Below are positions 41,892 to 50,531 of a stretch of DNA of 64,000 bases, one piece after another. The DNA lies in contig CANFKC010000030.1 of the NCBI GenBank assembly GCA_947447265.1, forward strand, positions 1 to 64,000, in the 5' to 3' direction. The position numbers and the translations under genes are program-made. Origin of the DNA: Chitinophagaceae bacterium (GTDB lineage: Bacteria; Bacteroidota; Bacteroidia; Chitinophagales; Chitinophagaceae). Below the pieces are notes generated by a model. The model saw nothing but the letters and a program-made list of their open reading frames with translations. It had not been told where the DNA came from and ran no database searches. The stretch's first letter is position 1. Each line of letters opens with the position of its first letter.

Positions 41892-43220
41892 CTATTTCTT
41901 TGGCTTCCGCTTTTGCGGCTTACCGTACTTGGCCTTCATTTTATCAGAGTGTTTTATTTTAACCGGGCGCTTCTGGTTTTTGGCCGACTTTTCATGAAAA
42001 GCAGGTCCGGAAAGTTCGCGCTTAGGCAACTTTATTAGGAATTGCTTCATTTTTACTTTAGGCAACTCATCATCCGTCAGCACTTCTGATATAACAAGGT
42101 CTTCAGGCAACGGCGACATCGGTATCTTGTAGTTCATTAAACCTTCTATCGCGGCCAGTTGTTCCAGTTCTCGAGGTGTATTGAACAAAATTGCATCGCC
42201 CTTCTTGTCCGCACGGCCAGTGCGGCCTATCCGGTGCATGTAGTGTTCGGGTATTTCAGGGGTGTCAAAATTAATAACGTGACTCACTTCTGCAATATCC
42301 AAACCACGAGCTATAATATCAGTAGCTATAATAAAACGGTATTCGCCACTCTGAAATTTATTTACGGTATTGAAACGATGGTTCTGTTCTTTATTAGAAT
42401 GTATAACGCCTACCTGCCCAGGGAATTTAGGTTCCAATTCAGAATAAACATCATCAGCAAGACTTTTGGTAGCAACGAATACCAGCACCTTGGTCATGCT
42501 TTCATTCTGTGTTAGCAGCAATTCCAGCAGATTGATCTTGGTGTAAAAGTTAGGCAGTCTATACATCACCTGACTTATGTTATCAAGCGGAGTGCCTGTC
42601 GGCGCCGCTTCAATAATTGCCGGAAGATTAAAATAATCGTTCATCATTATTTCCACCTCTTCTGTAATAGTGGCCGAGAACATAAGGTTCTGCCGCTTGG
42701 GTGGTAACAAATCGAGCAGATTATTGAGTTGCAACCTGAATCCAAGGTTCAGCATTTCATCTACTTCATCAATAATCAGCTTTTTTATCGCTTTCAACCG
42801 GAGGTGGCCGTTATAAACGAGATCTAACAAACGACCAGGTGTTGCCACCACTATATCGCAGCCATTTTCGCATGCGGCAGCCTGTGGCTTCATGTTTACA
42901 CCACCATAGGCAGCAACCACTTCAAGCGTCATGTAGGCACTAACCTGCTTCACTGCTTCAGCAACCTGTACCGCAAGTTCGCGGGTAGGCACAATAATTA
43001 AAACCTGCGGAAAACGGTCTTTTGAATGTTTCCATTCCCGCAACACAGGCAGCAGATAGGCAAAGGTTTTGCCGGTACCGGTCTGCGCTATACCGCATAC
43101 ATCCTTACCGGACATAATAACGGAAAATGCTTTATGCTGTATGGTTGTAGGGTGTTTGTAACCCATATCGTCCAATGCATCGAGCAATGGCTTATTCAAA
43201 TTCAGATCGCTAAAATTCAT
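41892..43220 (-). CDS. DEAD-box ATP-dependent RNA helicase
   Basis: 442 residues. Q motif FSDLNLNKPLLDALDDMGY, motif I AQTGTGKT, Ia PTRELAVQ, II DEVD in LIIDEVDEML (Ala of DEAD replaced by Val), III SAT, and VI HRIGRTGR. A basic tail (KRPVKIKHSDKMKAKYGKPQ) probably contacts RNA. It unwinds short RNA duplexes in ribosome assembly or RNA decay, often needed in the cold. The specific family member cannot be told. Confidence 0.95.
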   Translation of the reverse strand: MNFSDLNLNKPLLDALDDMGYKHPTTIQHKAFSVIMSGKDVCGIAQTGTGKTFAYLLPVLREWKHSKDRFPQVLIIVPTRELAVQVAEAVKQVSAYMTLEVVAAYGGVNMKPQAAACENGCDIVVATPGRLLDLVYNGHLRLKAIKKLIIDEVDEMLNLGFRLQLNNLLDLLPPKRQNLMFSATITEEVEIMMNDYFNLPAIIEAAPTGTPLDNISQVMYRLPNFYTKINLLELLLTQNESMTKVLVFVATKSLADDVYSELEPKFPGQVGVIHSNKEQNHRFNTVNKFQSGEYRFIIATDIIARGLDIAEVSHVINFDTPEIPEHYMHRIGRTGRADKKGDAILFNTPRELEQLAAIEGLMNYKIPMSPLPEDLVISEVLTDDELPKVKMKQFLIKLPKRELSGPAFHEKSAKNQKRPVKIKHSDKMKAKYGKPQKRKPKK

Positions 43221-43397
43221 ATTACTTCACTTAACTGCGCGAAGATACTTTAATATTGGGGGAACACCTTCGCGTATTAAAACGAGGCGCAACGTACAGC
43301 CATAGGAACAGCAAGTTTGGACCAAAATCAGAACTAAGTTGCTACTGGCTAAGTCTAAAAAATTTCCGAATGAATCACCATTGCGGCAACTATGCCG

Positions 43398-44801
43398 CTA
43401 CTGCTTGTTTACACAATTGGTATAATCTGTGGCTGTTAGTTCGCCGGTACCGCACCAGTAGCATTGCCAATTGCGGCGCAAGCTGTTTACGTGCCTTAAA
43501 TTGCTTACTTCGTAATACTTCATAAATGAATTCTGAGAATTAACATCTGACGCTAATTTTGAGCGTAATGCATCTAAAGAAACCGCATTGATACCACTAA
43601 TACCATACTGCTGACCAAAATCATATTCCAAAGCCCATGCAGTCGCCGAATCAGTGGTTGTAGCGTTCAGGTAGTAGGTTTTATAATTAGTGAGCGCATA
43701 GCCGCCGGTACTGTAGCTGAATACCTGAAAACCAGGGTAATTGCCATTGCTCCGCGATATAGACGGCGTTATGCGAACAAATGATACCGGCTTCTTTTCA
43801 GCATTGTACAGAACCCTGAAATCGTCCATATGCGTATGCCCGGCAAAATTGGCTGTAATGTTTGCGGAATAGGTATTAAGGAAGCCAAGGAAACGGCGGT
43901 TATAGCCGCTATCCCACATTGGCGAAACAATGCCCGGCCGTGTAGAGCCATACACATCTATACCCGGAGGTATGTGGTATGCCAACCATAGCTTATTGGC
44001 TTTTGCACCTAATGTAGCATTTGCCTGCAACTCATTTTCCAGCCATTTCATTTCATTAATGCCACCACTGGTAGTGCTGGTATCGCCACCCTCACAAGTA
44101 TTCATATACTTGCGGGAAAAGAAAATAGTATTCAGCATCAGCAACTTATGACCAGGATCTCCCTTTGGAGTGAAGGAATAGTAGCCCCCTCTGGAAAACT
44201 GCGCAACGAACATGCTGTCTTTTGCCTTACTGTTATTGCGCTGCAAAGGCACCCATGCTTTTGCAAACATGTTTAAAAACGGGTTTTGCGGCGACATATC
44301 ATAATCTCCGCAGTAAGAATCGTTGTTACCCAGCACCGGCAGTATAACTGTGTTTGGGAAATACTTATTAAACATATAGGCGGTAAACCTAATAGTATTG
44401 TTTATAAATGCCTTTTGCAGACTCGTATCCGGAACCTGGTTAACTAACTTACCTGTAAAATTATGCGCCAGGAAATCGCCGGTTACTATTATGTACTGTG
44501 GTTTCGGATTAGTTTTACGCATAGCGCCGAGGGCCGATACAAATAATGCATAATTAGCGTCGGCGCCATCTTCACTTATCGCCTTGCTTGGTGATAATTT
44601 GAAGATAGAATCCCATTTGGTGTAATCGGTAACCATAAGCGATAGTACCAGGCTCCCGTCGTAAAAGGGATTGAAGTGAATATCAGATGTACTGATAAAT
44701 TCAGGTTGCTTACTTGACGGACGCTTTGCCTGAGCAAAGGCGGCCATTCCTGAAAGTTGAACAAAAACAAAAGCGAGCAAGAAAAACTTAATTCGGGTCA
44801 T
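43398..44801 (-). CDS. secreted metallophosphoesterase, acid sphingomyelinase-like
   Basis: 467 residues, signal peptide ending AFAQ. Calcineurin-like dinuclear metal site: SDIHFNPFYD, VTGDFLAHN, PVLGNNDSYCGDY, LAYHIPPGID and FAGHTHMDDFR are the five metal-binding blocks. The acid-sphingomyelinase-like subgroup is suggested by the Cys-containing C-terminus (WYCGTGEL-like, NWQCYWCGTGELTATDY). It cleaves phosphoesters outside the cytoplasm; the substrate is unknown. Confidence 0.9.
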   Translation of the reverse strand: MTRIKFFLLAFVFVQLSGMAAFAQAKRPSSKQPEFISTSDIHFNPFYDGSLVLSLMVTDYTKWDSIFKLSPSKAISEDGADANYALFVSALGAMRKTNPKPQYIIVTGDFLAHNFTGKLVNQVPDTSLQKAFINNTIRFTAYMFNKYFPNTVILPVLGNNDSYCGDYDMSPQNPFLNMFAKAWVPLQRNNSKAKDSMFVAQFSRGGYYSFTPKGDPGHKLLMLNTIFFSRKYMNTCEGGDTSTTSGGINEMKWLENELQANATLGAKANKLWLAYHIPPGIDVYGSTRPGIVSPMWDSGYNRRFLGFLNTYSANITANFAGHTHMDDFRVLYNAEKKPVSFVRITPSISRSNGNYPGFQVFSYSTGGYALTNYKTYYLNATTTDSATAWALEYDFGQQYGISGINAVSLDALRSKLASDVNSQNSFMKYYEVSNLRHVNSLRRNWQCYWCGTGELTATDYTNCVNKQ

Positions 44802-44817
44802 TATAATTCATTTGCTT

Positions 44818-44825
44818 CAAAAGTA
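44818..44825 (-). promoter_or_regulatory. -7 element TACTTTTG before the phosphoesterase
   Basis: Exact TAnnTTTG match on the minus strand, 17 nt before the ATG at 44801. Confidence 0.45.
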
Positions 44826-44838
44826 TAAAAAACAAAAT

Positions 44839-44873
44839 AAGGATGCAGCAAATTGTTCATTTGCTGCATCCTT
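44839..44873 (-). terminator. terminator of mscL
   Basis: Perfect 14-bp stem (44839-44852 with 44860-44873) built on GGATGCAGCAAA, 7-nt loop, ending in a T-rich run on the minus strand. Confidence 0.8.
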
Positions 44874-44899
44874 GAAAATATTTCTTTACAATGCTGTGC

Positions 44900-45337
44900 T
44901 TAGCGCTTCTTTAGCTCGTCCCTTATTTCCATCAGCAATACCTCTGACGCTGTTGGTGCCGCAGGTATGGTTGGTGTTTCCTGTTCTTTACGCTTCATTC
45001 TTTCAAGTGCTTTTATCATCAGGAAAACGCATAAAGCTATAATCAGGAAATCAAATACTGTTTGTATAAAATGACCGTATGCAAAAATGTTTGCACCAGC
45101 CTTCTTTGCTTCGTCTAGCGAATGGTATACATCGCCATCTTTAGCAGGTTTTAAAACCATGTATTGGTCAACGAACATTTTACCACTTGGCGCTACCATA
45201 CCAATTACAGGCATCAGCAGATCTTCAACAACTGCGGCTACAATTTTACCAAACGCAGCGCCAATAATAACACCCACCGCCAGGTCCATAACATTCCCCT
45301 TCAGGGCAAACGACTTAAAATCACTGATAAAACCCAT
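44900..45337 (-). CDS. mscL: large-conductance mechanosensitive channel
   Basis: 145 residues, pentameric inner-membrane channel that opens on osmotic downshock. MGFISDFKSFALKGNVMDLAVGVIIGAAFGKIV is the conserved gating helix region, and the second helix is TVFDFLIIALCVFLMIKAL. The cytoplasmic tail is somewhat long, with Pro-rich TPTIPAAPTASE before LMEIRDELKKR. A DUF3078 gene lies 20 nt upstream in the same direction, so the two may share a transcript. Confidence 0.96.
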   Translation of the reverse strand: MGFISDFKSFALKGNVMDLAVGVIIGAAFGKIVAAVVEDLLMPVIGMVAPSGKMFVDQYMVLKPAKDGDVYHSLDEAKKAGANIFAYGHFIQTVFDFLIIALCVFLMIKALERMKRKEQETPTIPAAPTASEVLLMEIRDELKKR

Positions 45338-45357
45338 AATTATTCTGTTTTTTGAAG

Positions 45358-46383
45358 TTAAAATTTATATGTTAGCCCTAAAGTAAATATTTCTTTGAAC
45401 TGTACCCAGCCCATTCCCTCACCAGGTTGGTTCTTATCGACCGGCAGGCCGGTTACTTTATCAATATAAGTGCTGCTGTAAGGGTTGTCGTTATTATAAG
45501 CTACTGTGCAGCCAAAGGTGAGCCCTATCCATTTACAGGCCTTCCATGTTATCAGGTTGTCCCACATTACCTGAATGTTCCTTGGGTCGTCGCGTTTAAT
45601 AACACTCCCTGTAATGTCTTTGGTATCTTTTGCCAGGTAATTTGTGTACAAATCAAGCCGCGTACTGTAGCTAATAACTTTAGTCAGGTTTGCATTATAC
45701 CTACTTGAAAAGTAGGCTCCCAAATCGTATTTTGATGTTTTGCCGTATGGTATACCAAATGCGCCCTGCGGCCCAAGCGAAGTGTATTTTGCACTGGCAT
45801 AGGTAGCCCTCGCCGCAAGTGGCGAAAGAAATAAGGAAAGCACATTACCCTTACGATATTCTAAACCCAGTGCTAGTGTTAAGTAGGCTGGCGATAATGT
45901 ACCCGAGGTTGGCATAGAATCCCAGTTTGGAACCGAATAATCAAAGCCCTTGGTAAACTGAGATTTCAGGTTGAAAAGTGCAGTATAAAACAACGACTTT
46001 TCACCCTTTACCCCGCTGCCATATTTCGATGTAAAATCTATGCGGTCGTCAATTTTACGGGGTACAAAATTATTAGAATAGACATAGTTGAGACCGTAAG
46101 TGAGGTCAAGATTGTTACTCCATACCACATTGTGATTATAATGGACAAGATAGCCGTTGAAAATTCCGTTAACCGCCAACGATGCAAGTTCGCCCCCGGC
46201 AGCCCAGTTATGCAGAAAACCCTGGTTAATGCCGACATTGATTAAACCGCCATGCATCCACGCTACCGTATCTCTGTTTTCGCTAAACAGCAGGTTCTTT
46301 TTTACGTCTTCGCATTTGGTTACCTGTCCTTTTAAATGAAATGCAGTAAAGCATAGCATCACAAATAGCAAATTCTTTTTCAT
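45358..46383 (-). CDS. DUF3078 outer-membrane-type protein
   Basis: 341 residues from the ATG at 46383; a 19-codon upstream extension is rejected in favour of the signal peptide (MKKNLLFVMLCFTAFHLKGQ). The body is typical DUF3078: WMHGGLINVGINQGFLHNWAAGG, YNHNVVWSNNLDLTYGL, KIDDRIDFTSKYG and LTKVISYSTRLDLYTNY. A beta-barrel of the outer membrane is likely. Function unknown. It precedes mscL by 20 nt. Confidence 0.88.
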   Translation of the reverse strand: MKKNLLFVMLCFTAFHLKGQVTKCEDVKKNLLFSENRDTVAWMHGGLINVGINQGFLHNWAAGGELASLAVNGIFNGYLVHYNHNVVWSNNLDLTYGLNYVYSNNFVPRKIDDRIDFTSKYGSGVKGEKSLFYTALFNLKSQFTKGFDYSVPNWDSMPTSGTLSPAYLTLALGLEYRKGNVLSLFLSPLAARATYASAKYTSLGPQGAFGIPYGKTSKYDLGAYFSSRYNANLTKVISYSTRLDLYTNYLAKDTKDITGSVIKRDDPRNIQVMWDNLITWKACKWIGLTFGCTVAYNNDNPYSSTYIDKVTGLPVDKNQPGEGMGWVQFKEIFTLGLTYKF

Positions 46384-46415
46384 TGGCCTGATTACAATTG
46401 AGGAGTTATTTTTTG

Positions 46416-46423
46416 CAAAATTA
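46416..46423 (-). promoter_or_regulatory. -7 element TAATTTTG before the DUF3078 gene
   Basis: Exact TAnnTTTG match on the minus strand, 33 nt before the ATG at 46383. Confidence 0.45.
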
Positions 46424-46566
46424 ACCGGATTATGATGCAATGTTGCCCTGCCGACGACAGTTACACATTACTTTTTTATTTTTCGGGGGCAAAAAAATAA
46501 TAATATTAGACCAATTCAATTGTAGAATTTATTTTACAAAGCCATAGCTATCAACACCTTAAATAC

Positions 46567-47019
46567 TCAATTTTCAGGCAGTAACGTTTTAAGCAATGTA
46601 TTAAAATGTGCTACGCCACTGCCCTGCTTGGCAAAGAACTCGCTGTCGAATTTTTCTACTGTCTTTACCGCTTGCCTTGCCATATCAATGCCCGCTGGGG
46701 TAAGCGCAACTGTTTTGGCACGGGTATCGGTAGCATGCTCCTGCCTGCTTAACAGGTTCTTTTTTTGAAGTGTCCTTAATACCGTCGATGTGGTCATCGG
46801 GTCTATTTTGGTATGGTTACTCAGCAAAACCTGCGTAATCGGTTCACCTGATTGAGACAACCATAATGTACTGGCCAACAAAACAAATTGGGAATGAGTC
46901 AGATCATATTTAGCCAATGCCGCGCGAATTTCGCGTTGCCATAAGTTGGTAACCTGCCAAAGCAGAAAACCCGAACTTTCTTCGGGTGTTTCTACGCTGA
47001 ATGCTTTTTCTTTCTTCAT
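46567..47019 (-). CDS. MarR-family transcriptional regulator
   Basis: 150 residues from ATG 47019 (MKKEKAFSVETPEESSG). The upstream extension overlaps the partner gene and is rejected. Winged helix: KYDLTHSQFVLLASTLWL, PITQVLLSNHTKIDPMTTST, LRTLQKKNLLSRQ and the wing DTRAKTVALTPAG. The ATG overlaps the stop of the SRPBCC gene (ATGA), so the two are coupled. It probably represses its own operon through the palindrome at 47465-47493. Confidence 0.92.
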   Translation of the reverse strand: MKKEKAFSVETPEESSGFLLWQVTNLWQREIRAALAKYDLTHSQFVLLASTLWLSQSGEPITQVLLSNHTKIDPMTTSTVLRTLQKKNLLSRQEHATDTRAKTVALTPAGIDMARQAVKTVEKFDSEFFAKQGSGVAHFNTLLKTLLPEN

Positions 47020-47435
47020 AATTTGCCTGCATATTTTACCTGCGCAGCCATCTCGACAGGCAAACCGTCTACTATGTTCTGCGCCACCAGTTTGCGCCAA
47101 AGGAAGCCTAAAACACCCTCCATGGTCATAGTAGTGGTTATTTTAAGTCCTTCCGGCGTATCTTCAAAAGTATGCGTTCCGCGCATAGTTGCCAACGGAA
47201 AATTGGTCTGGTCAGTAAACTTCCTGTTTTCAACTGTTTCCACCAACTTGATTTTTACTTCCGGGGCACCCTTAGGTTTTAGCAAAAAGAAGTTCCCTTC
47301 TTCAAACCGGCCCTCCATCCTGGCATACTCAATGCCGGTATCCCACTTATACCAGTTATTCACATCGGCGAATAGTTTCCACATCTGTTCTTTGGTAGCT
47401 TCCTTGGTTACAATGGTGTGCGATTTTGTCCACAT
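47016..47435 (-). CDS. SRPBCC (START-like) domain protein
   Basis: 139 residues of the polyketide-cyclase/START-like fold: MWTKSHTIVTKEATKEQMW, LFADVNNWYKWDTGIEYARM, GNFFLLKPKGAPEVKIKL and GTHTFEDTPEGLKITTTM. The fold binds hydrophobic ligands. Encoded first in a two-gene operon with a MarR regulator, so it may handle or sense the inducer. Ligand unknown. Confidence 0.88.
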   Translation of the reverse strand: MWTKSHTIVTKEATKEQMWKLFADVNNWYKWDTGIEYARMEGRFEEGNFFLLKPKGAPEVKIKLVETVENRKFTDQTNFPLATMRGTHTFEDTPEGLKITTTMTMEGVLGFLWRKLVAQNIVDGLPVEMAAQVKYAGKL

Positions 47436-47464
47436 AATTTCTGTTTTTTATAAGTTCATTTATT

Positions 47465-47493
47465 GTAAGTGCAAATATAGTAAGTGCACTTAC
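47465..47493 (-). promoter_or_regulatory. promoter with MarR operator of the SRPBCC-marR operon
   Basis: A perfect 14-bp palindrome GTAAGTGCACTTAC (47480-47493) abuts the -7 element TATATTTG (minus strand, 47472-47479). A further half-site GTAAGTGC lies at 47465-47472. A repressor bound here would cover the promoter, as MarR proteins usually do. Confidence 0.7.
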
Positions 47494-47509
47494 AAAAACA
47501 AAATTAAAT

Positions 47510-47537
47510 AAAAAAAGCTGCCACGAACGGCAACTTT
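47510..47537 (-). terminator. terminator of msrA
   Basis: Stem AGTTGCC/GGCAGCT with one mismatch (47516-47522 with 47529-47535), 6-nt loop, followed on the minus strand by a run of T. Confidence 0.65.
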
Positions 47538-47557
47538 CAAATTTGATATATTCAAAC

Positions 47558-48223
47558 TTACTTCTTCAATTTTTCTTTAAACACCTTCTGAAATTTTTCC
47601 ACTTTTGGCCTGATCACAAACTGGCAATAGCGTTGTTCGCCATTTTCATTGTAATAATTCTGGTGATAGTCTTCCGCTTTATAAAAGGCAGTGAAGGGTG
47701 CAATCTCTGTTACAACCGGATTATCAAATACCTTCTCCTCATTCAGTTTCTTTTTATAGGCATCCGCTTTCTGGTGTTGCATCTCGTTATGATAAAAAAT
47801 GGCCGACCTATACTGTGTACCCACATCTGCACCCTGCCTGTTTAAGGTAGTAGGGTCATGACACGTCCAGAATGCGGCCAGCAATTCGTCAAAACTGATT
47901 ACCGACGCATCGTAATAAATATTGCATACCTCTGCATGACCGGTTGAACCCGTGCAGACTTCCTTATAACTCGGATGAGGCTTCTCGCCGCCTGCAAAAC
48001 CGGACTCTACTTTTTCCACTCCTTTTAACTGTTGGAATTGCGCTTCAGTGCACCAATAACAACCCGCACCAAAGGTTGCTGTATCTATATGGTGCCTGGC
48101 TTCTTTTGCCGGTGTATTCATCTGCTTAAAAGTTTTTGATTTGGTAAGGTTTTCATGTTGTGCAAATGCGGTTACACCAATCATTTGCAATACTGCAATC
48201 ATTATCTTTTTTACTGTGTTCAT
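47558..48223 (-). CDS. msrA: peptide methionine sulfoxide reductase A, exported
   Basis: Reduces the S form of methionine sulfoxide in proteins, 221 residues. A signal peptide (ending AFAQ) places it outside the cytoplasm, unlike the classic enzyme. Catalytic motif FGAGCYWCTEAQF; further marks are GYAGGEKPHPSYKEVCTG-type sequence, HAEVCNIYYDASVISF, FWTCHDPTTLNRQGADVGTQ and YRSAIFYHN. No msrB gene is adjacent. Confidence 0.95.
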   Translation of the reverse strand: MNTVKKIMIAVLQMIGVTAFAQHENLTKSKTFKQMNTPAKEARHHIDTATFGAGCYWCTEAQFQQLKGVEKVESGFAGGEKPHPSYKEVCTGSTGHAEVCNIYYDASVISFDELLAAFWTCHDPTTLNRQGADVGTQYRSAIFYHNEMQHQKADAYKKKLNEEKVFDNPVVTEIAPFTAFYKAEDYHQNYYNENGEQRYCQFVIRPKVEKFQKVFKEKLKK

Positions 48224-48377
48224 TATTTTTTGTTTGTAATCATTTACGAGCCAAACATTCTTTTGGATTGGTGTGTTTTGGGTTTGTAAATTTAAATTTA
48301 CCGCTTTCCACTATAACTAGCCAAAGTATCGCCTAATTTTATGATTTCTAGTCGAAAAGAATAAATCGGCACCAGAC

Positions 48378-49427
48378 TTGGCCATAAACGGGAAAAACCA
48401 AATAACAGCATTAACCTCGACGCGCGCAATAGCAGCAATAATGGTATTTATTTACCATTATGGCAGTTGGGCACAACCGTTTATCAGTATGAGCCCCAAA
48501 AACCTAATTCGCAACGGCAACATTGCCGTTAACTACTTCTTTGTACTGAGCGGATTTGTATTATACATTGCCCATGCCGGTAAGCCGCTAAACTATTTAC
48601 CGTATATTGTAAAACGGCTGGCAAGAATAGCGCCTTTGTATTGGGTAGCGCTGGCAGCAACACTAGCTATATCATATTGGTTTAACTACGCCCCAATAAC
48701 AGCCAATGTGGTGCAACAAACGCTTTACAGTGCACTCTTCCTGCAATCATATATACCGAACTACGCACTAACGCTGAATATACCTGCCTGGTCGCTTTCA
48801 ATTGAAATGTTCTTTTACCTGGTATTTCCCGCGCTTTTGTTTGCTGCACATAAAAAATTTAAGGTATTCGCAACTGCCGGAATTATACTTTATTTAGCGT
48901 CGCAGCTCATTCATTTACACTACTACCCTATTCGCGGCCAATTAGGTGATAACATCCTCGACACGGTTTTCTTCAGCCCCATAATCCACATCAACCAGTT
49001 CATTATAGGTATGTTGGGCGGGTACATTTATCAGAAAACCATCGATAGACCATTAAACATACCTTTTATTCCAGCGGCAGTGTTAGCAATAGTTGCGCTG
49101 GTATTAGCGTGCAAGCCACCTACAATTAGCATGCAGGTTGGGCTGCTATCTCCGCTCTTCCTGCTCATGATCATTGCGCTGGCAAAGCGCAGGTCTGCCA
49201 TATTGGAATGGCGCCCGTTAGTTTACCTCGGCGAGATTAGCTATGGCATTTATATTCTGCAGTACCCTGTATATGGTGCATTGTATCTACTGAACAACCA
49301 CTATTTTAATTTTAATGGCACCATCCTTTTTTATGCTGGTCTTACCATGCTGATACTCACTTCGGAATTGCTTTACCGTATAATTGAAATGCCCGTAAAT
49401 AACTGGGCTAAAAGGTTTGGGAAATAA
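48378..49427 (+). CDS. acyltransferase family 3 membrane protein
   Basis: 349 residues from TTG, ten or so membrane helices. N-terminal ITALTSTRAIAAIMVFIYHY carries the Arg and His typical of OafA/YrhL-type acyltransferases, and YFFVLSGFVLYI and IPAWSLSIEMFFYLVFP are further landmarks. Members add acetyl or other acyl groups to surface sugars or lipids. Substrate unknown; it stands alone with a terminator after it. Confidence 0.9.
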   Translation: MAINGKNQITALTSTRAIAAIMVFIYHYGSWAQPFISMSPKNLIRNGNIAVNYFFVLSGFVLYIAHAGKPLNYLPYIVKRLARIAPLYWVALAATLAISYWFNYAPITANVVQQTLYSALFLQSYIPNYALTLNIPAWSLSIEMFFYLVFPALLFAAHKKFKVFATAGIILYLASQLIHLHYYPIRGQLGDNILDTVFFSPIIHINQFIIGMLGGYIYQKTIDRPLNIPFIPAAVLAIVALVLACKPPTISMQVGLLSPLFLLMIIALAKRRSAILEWRPLVYLGEISYGIYILQYPVYGALYLLNNHYFNFNGTILFYAGLTMLILTSELLYRIIEMPVNNWAKRFGK

Positions 49428-49483
49428 AGTTGGAGGGCATTCCCATTGATGCTCTATAAGCTTTCGCGTTTTTTTTATGAAAC

Positions 49484-49512
49484 ACAAAGGGTGCCACGAG
49501 GGCACCCTTTGT
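49484..49512. terminator. bidirectional terminator
   Basis: Perfect 12-bp stem ACAAAGGGTGCC/GGCACCCTTTGT with a 5-nt loop and AT-rich flanks, between convergent genes. Confidence 0.85.
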
Positions 49513-49534
49513 AATTTTTATTTTCAAGCGAAAA

Positions 49535-50404
49535 CTACCTGTTTGCATTAACGTATTCGTTCAACGCCTGCTTATCAGAATCGAAACTGAATACAGAATT
49601 TACTTTAAAGTAGTTGTTGTTGTCAACTGTCTTCTTAAACGCATATTTCGCAAATGCCAGTTTGCTATCAGAGAAACTAAACAACCTGCAGATTTCTATA
49701 ACCTGGTCGGTAGTGAAATAGTTATTATTAGCAATACTTTTTGCAGTTGAAAGCCTGGTATCATCGAAAGAACTACCCTTTATTGCCTGCTTGGCAGATG
49801 CAAATGTCTGCATATCCATTGGGGTTGGCGCTGGTGGTAGTGGCGGCGGAGGAGGTGTATTGTTTATCTGCCTTGGTGTGTGGCCACGATCTTCGCCATA
49901 ATGCATAATATATTCATTGCGCTCACCCCTGTAATCACGCTCTAATGTGCTCAGCTTATGAAAAGCAAGCCTTGGTCTGTTGTTGCGGTCACGCTCCAGT
50001 TTAATAGTAAGCGCTACAGCTTTTCCTTCAACCGGATCAACAAAAGTGATGCGCTTAGAAATTGCAGGAGTTACATTGTCGTCAAAAATGATCTGGATAT
50101 CGTTAGTCACCTGCGGTAAACCTTCAATACGAACACGGGAATCAGCATACATATTTTGCTTTACACCGTTTATCATCAGCAGGAACCGCTCGCCATTTTC
50201 TGAGAAAATGGTAAGTGCGCTGCCGGCTTCGCAATTAGCATCATAACCGTTGTAGCCGTTTCCGCCGCGGCCATCGCCGCGATTATCGCTGTAGTTGTTT
50301 CTTTGGCCGCCGCCCTGGTTCTGGTTGTAATAGTTTCTCTTATTTTGCCCGAAAGACATCAAAGGCAAAGCGACAATAAGAAAAAGTAATGCGCTACGTT
50401 TCAT
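49535..50404 (-). CDS. secreted DUF4476 protein
   Basis: 289 residues from the ATG at 50404, signal peptide ending MSFGQ. A Gly/Asn/Arg-rich stretch (residues ~22-56) is followed by a beta-rich domain, a proline-rich linker (INNTPPPPPLPPAP) and a C-terminal DUF4476 domain of helical repeats (FASAKQAIKGSSFDDTRLST, ICRLFSFSDSKLAFAKYA, NNNYFKVNSVFSFDSDKQ). Function unknown; the family is widespread in Bacteroidota. Confidence 0.88.
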   Translation of the reverse strand: MKRSALLFLIVALPLMSFGQNKRNYYNQNQGGGQRNNYSDNRGDGRGGNGYNGYDANCEAGSALTIFSENGERFLLMINGVKQNMYADSRVRIEGLPQVTNDIQIIFDDNVTPAISKRITFVDPVEGKAVALTIKLERDRNNRPRLAFHKLSTLERDYRGERNEYIMHYGEDRGHTPRQINNTPPPPPLPPAPTPMDMQTFASAKQAIKGSSFDDTRLSTAKSIANNNYFTTDQVIEICRLFSFSDSKLAFAKYAFKKTVDNNNYFKVNSVFSFDSDKQALNEYVNANR

Positions 50405-50531
50405 AAAAACTGTTTTGTGATACAAGAAAAATAAAAAAAACATTTAATTAGTTCAAATAAAAGAGCAATATCATTTTGCCTGCTCTACTGGCATTGCTTC
50501 AAAAGACTTTCTGTGTGTAAAGAATGTATGC

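Noticed and set aside
41892-43220. Val in place of Ala in the DEAD box as a sign of inactivity
   Set aside because: DExD variation at this position is tolerated and all other helicase motifs are intact.
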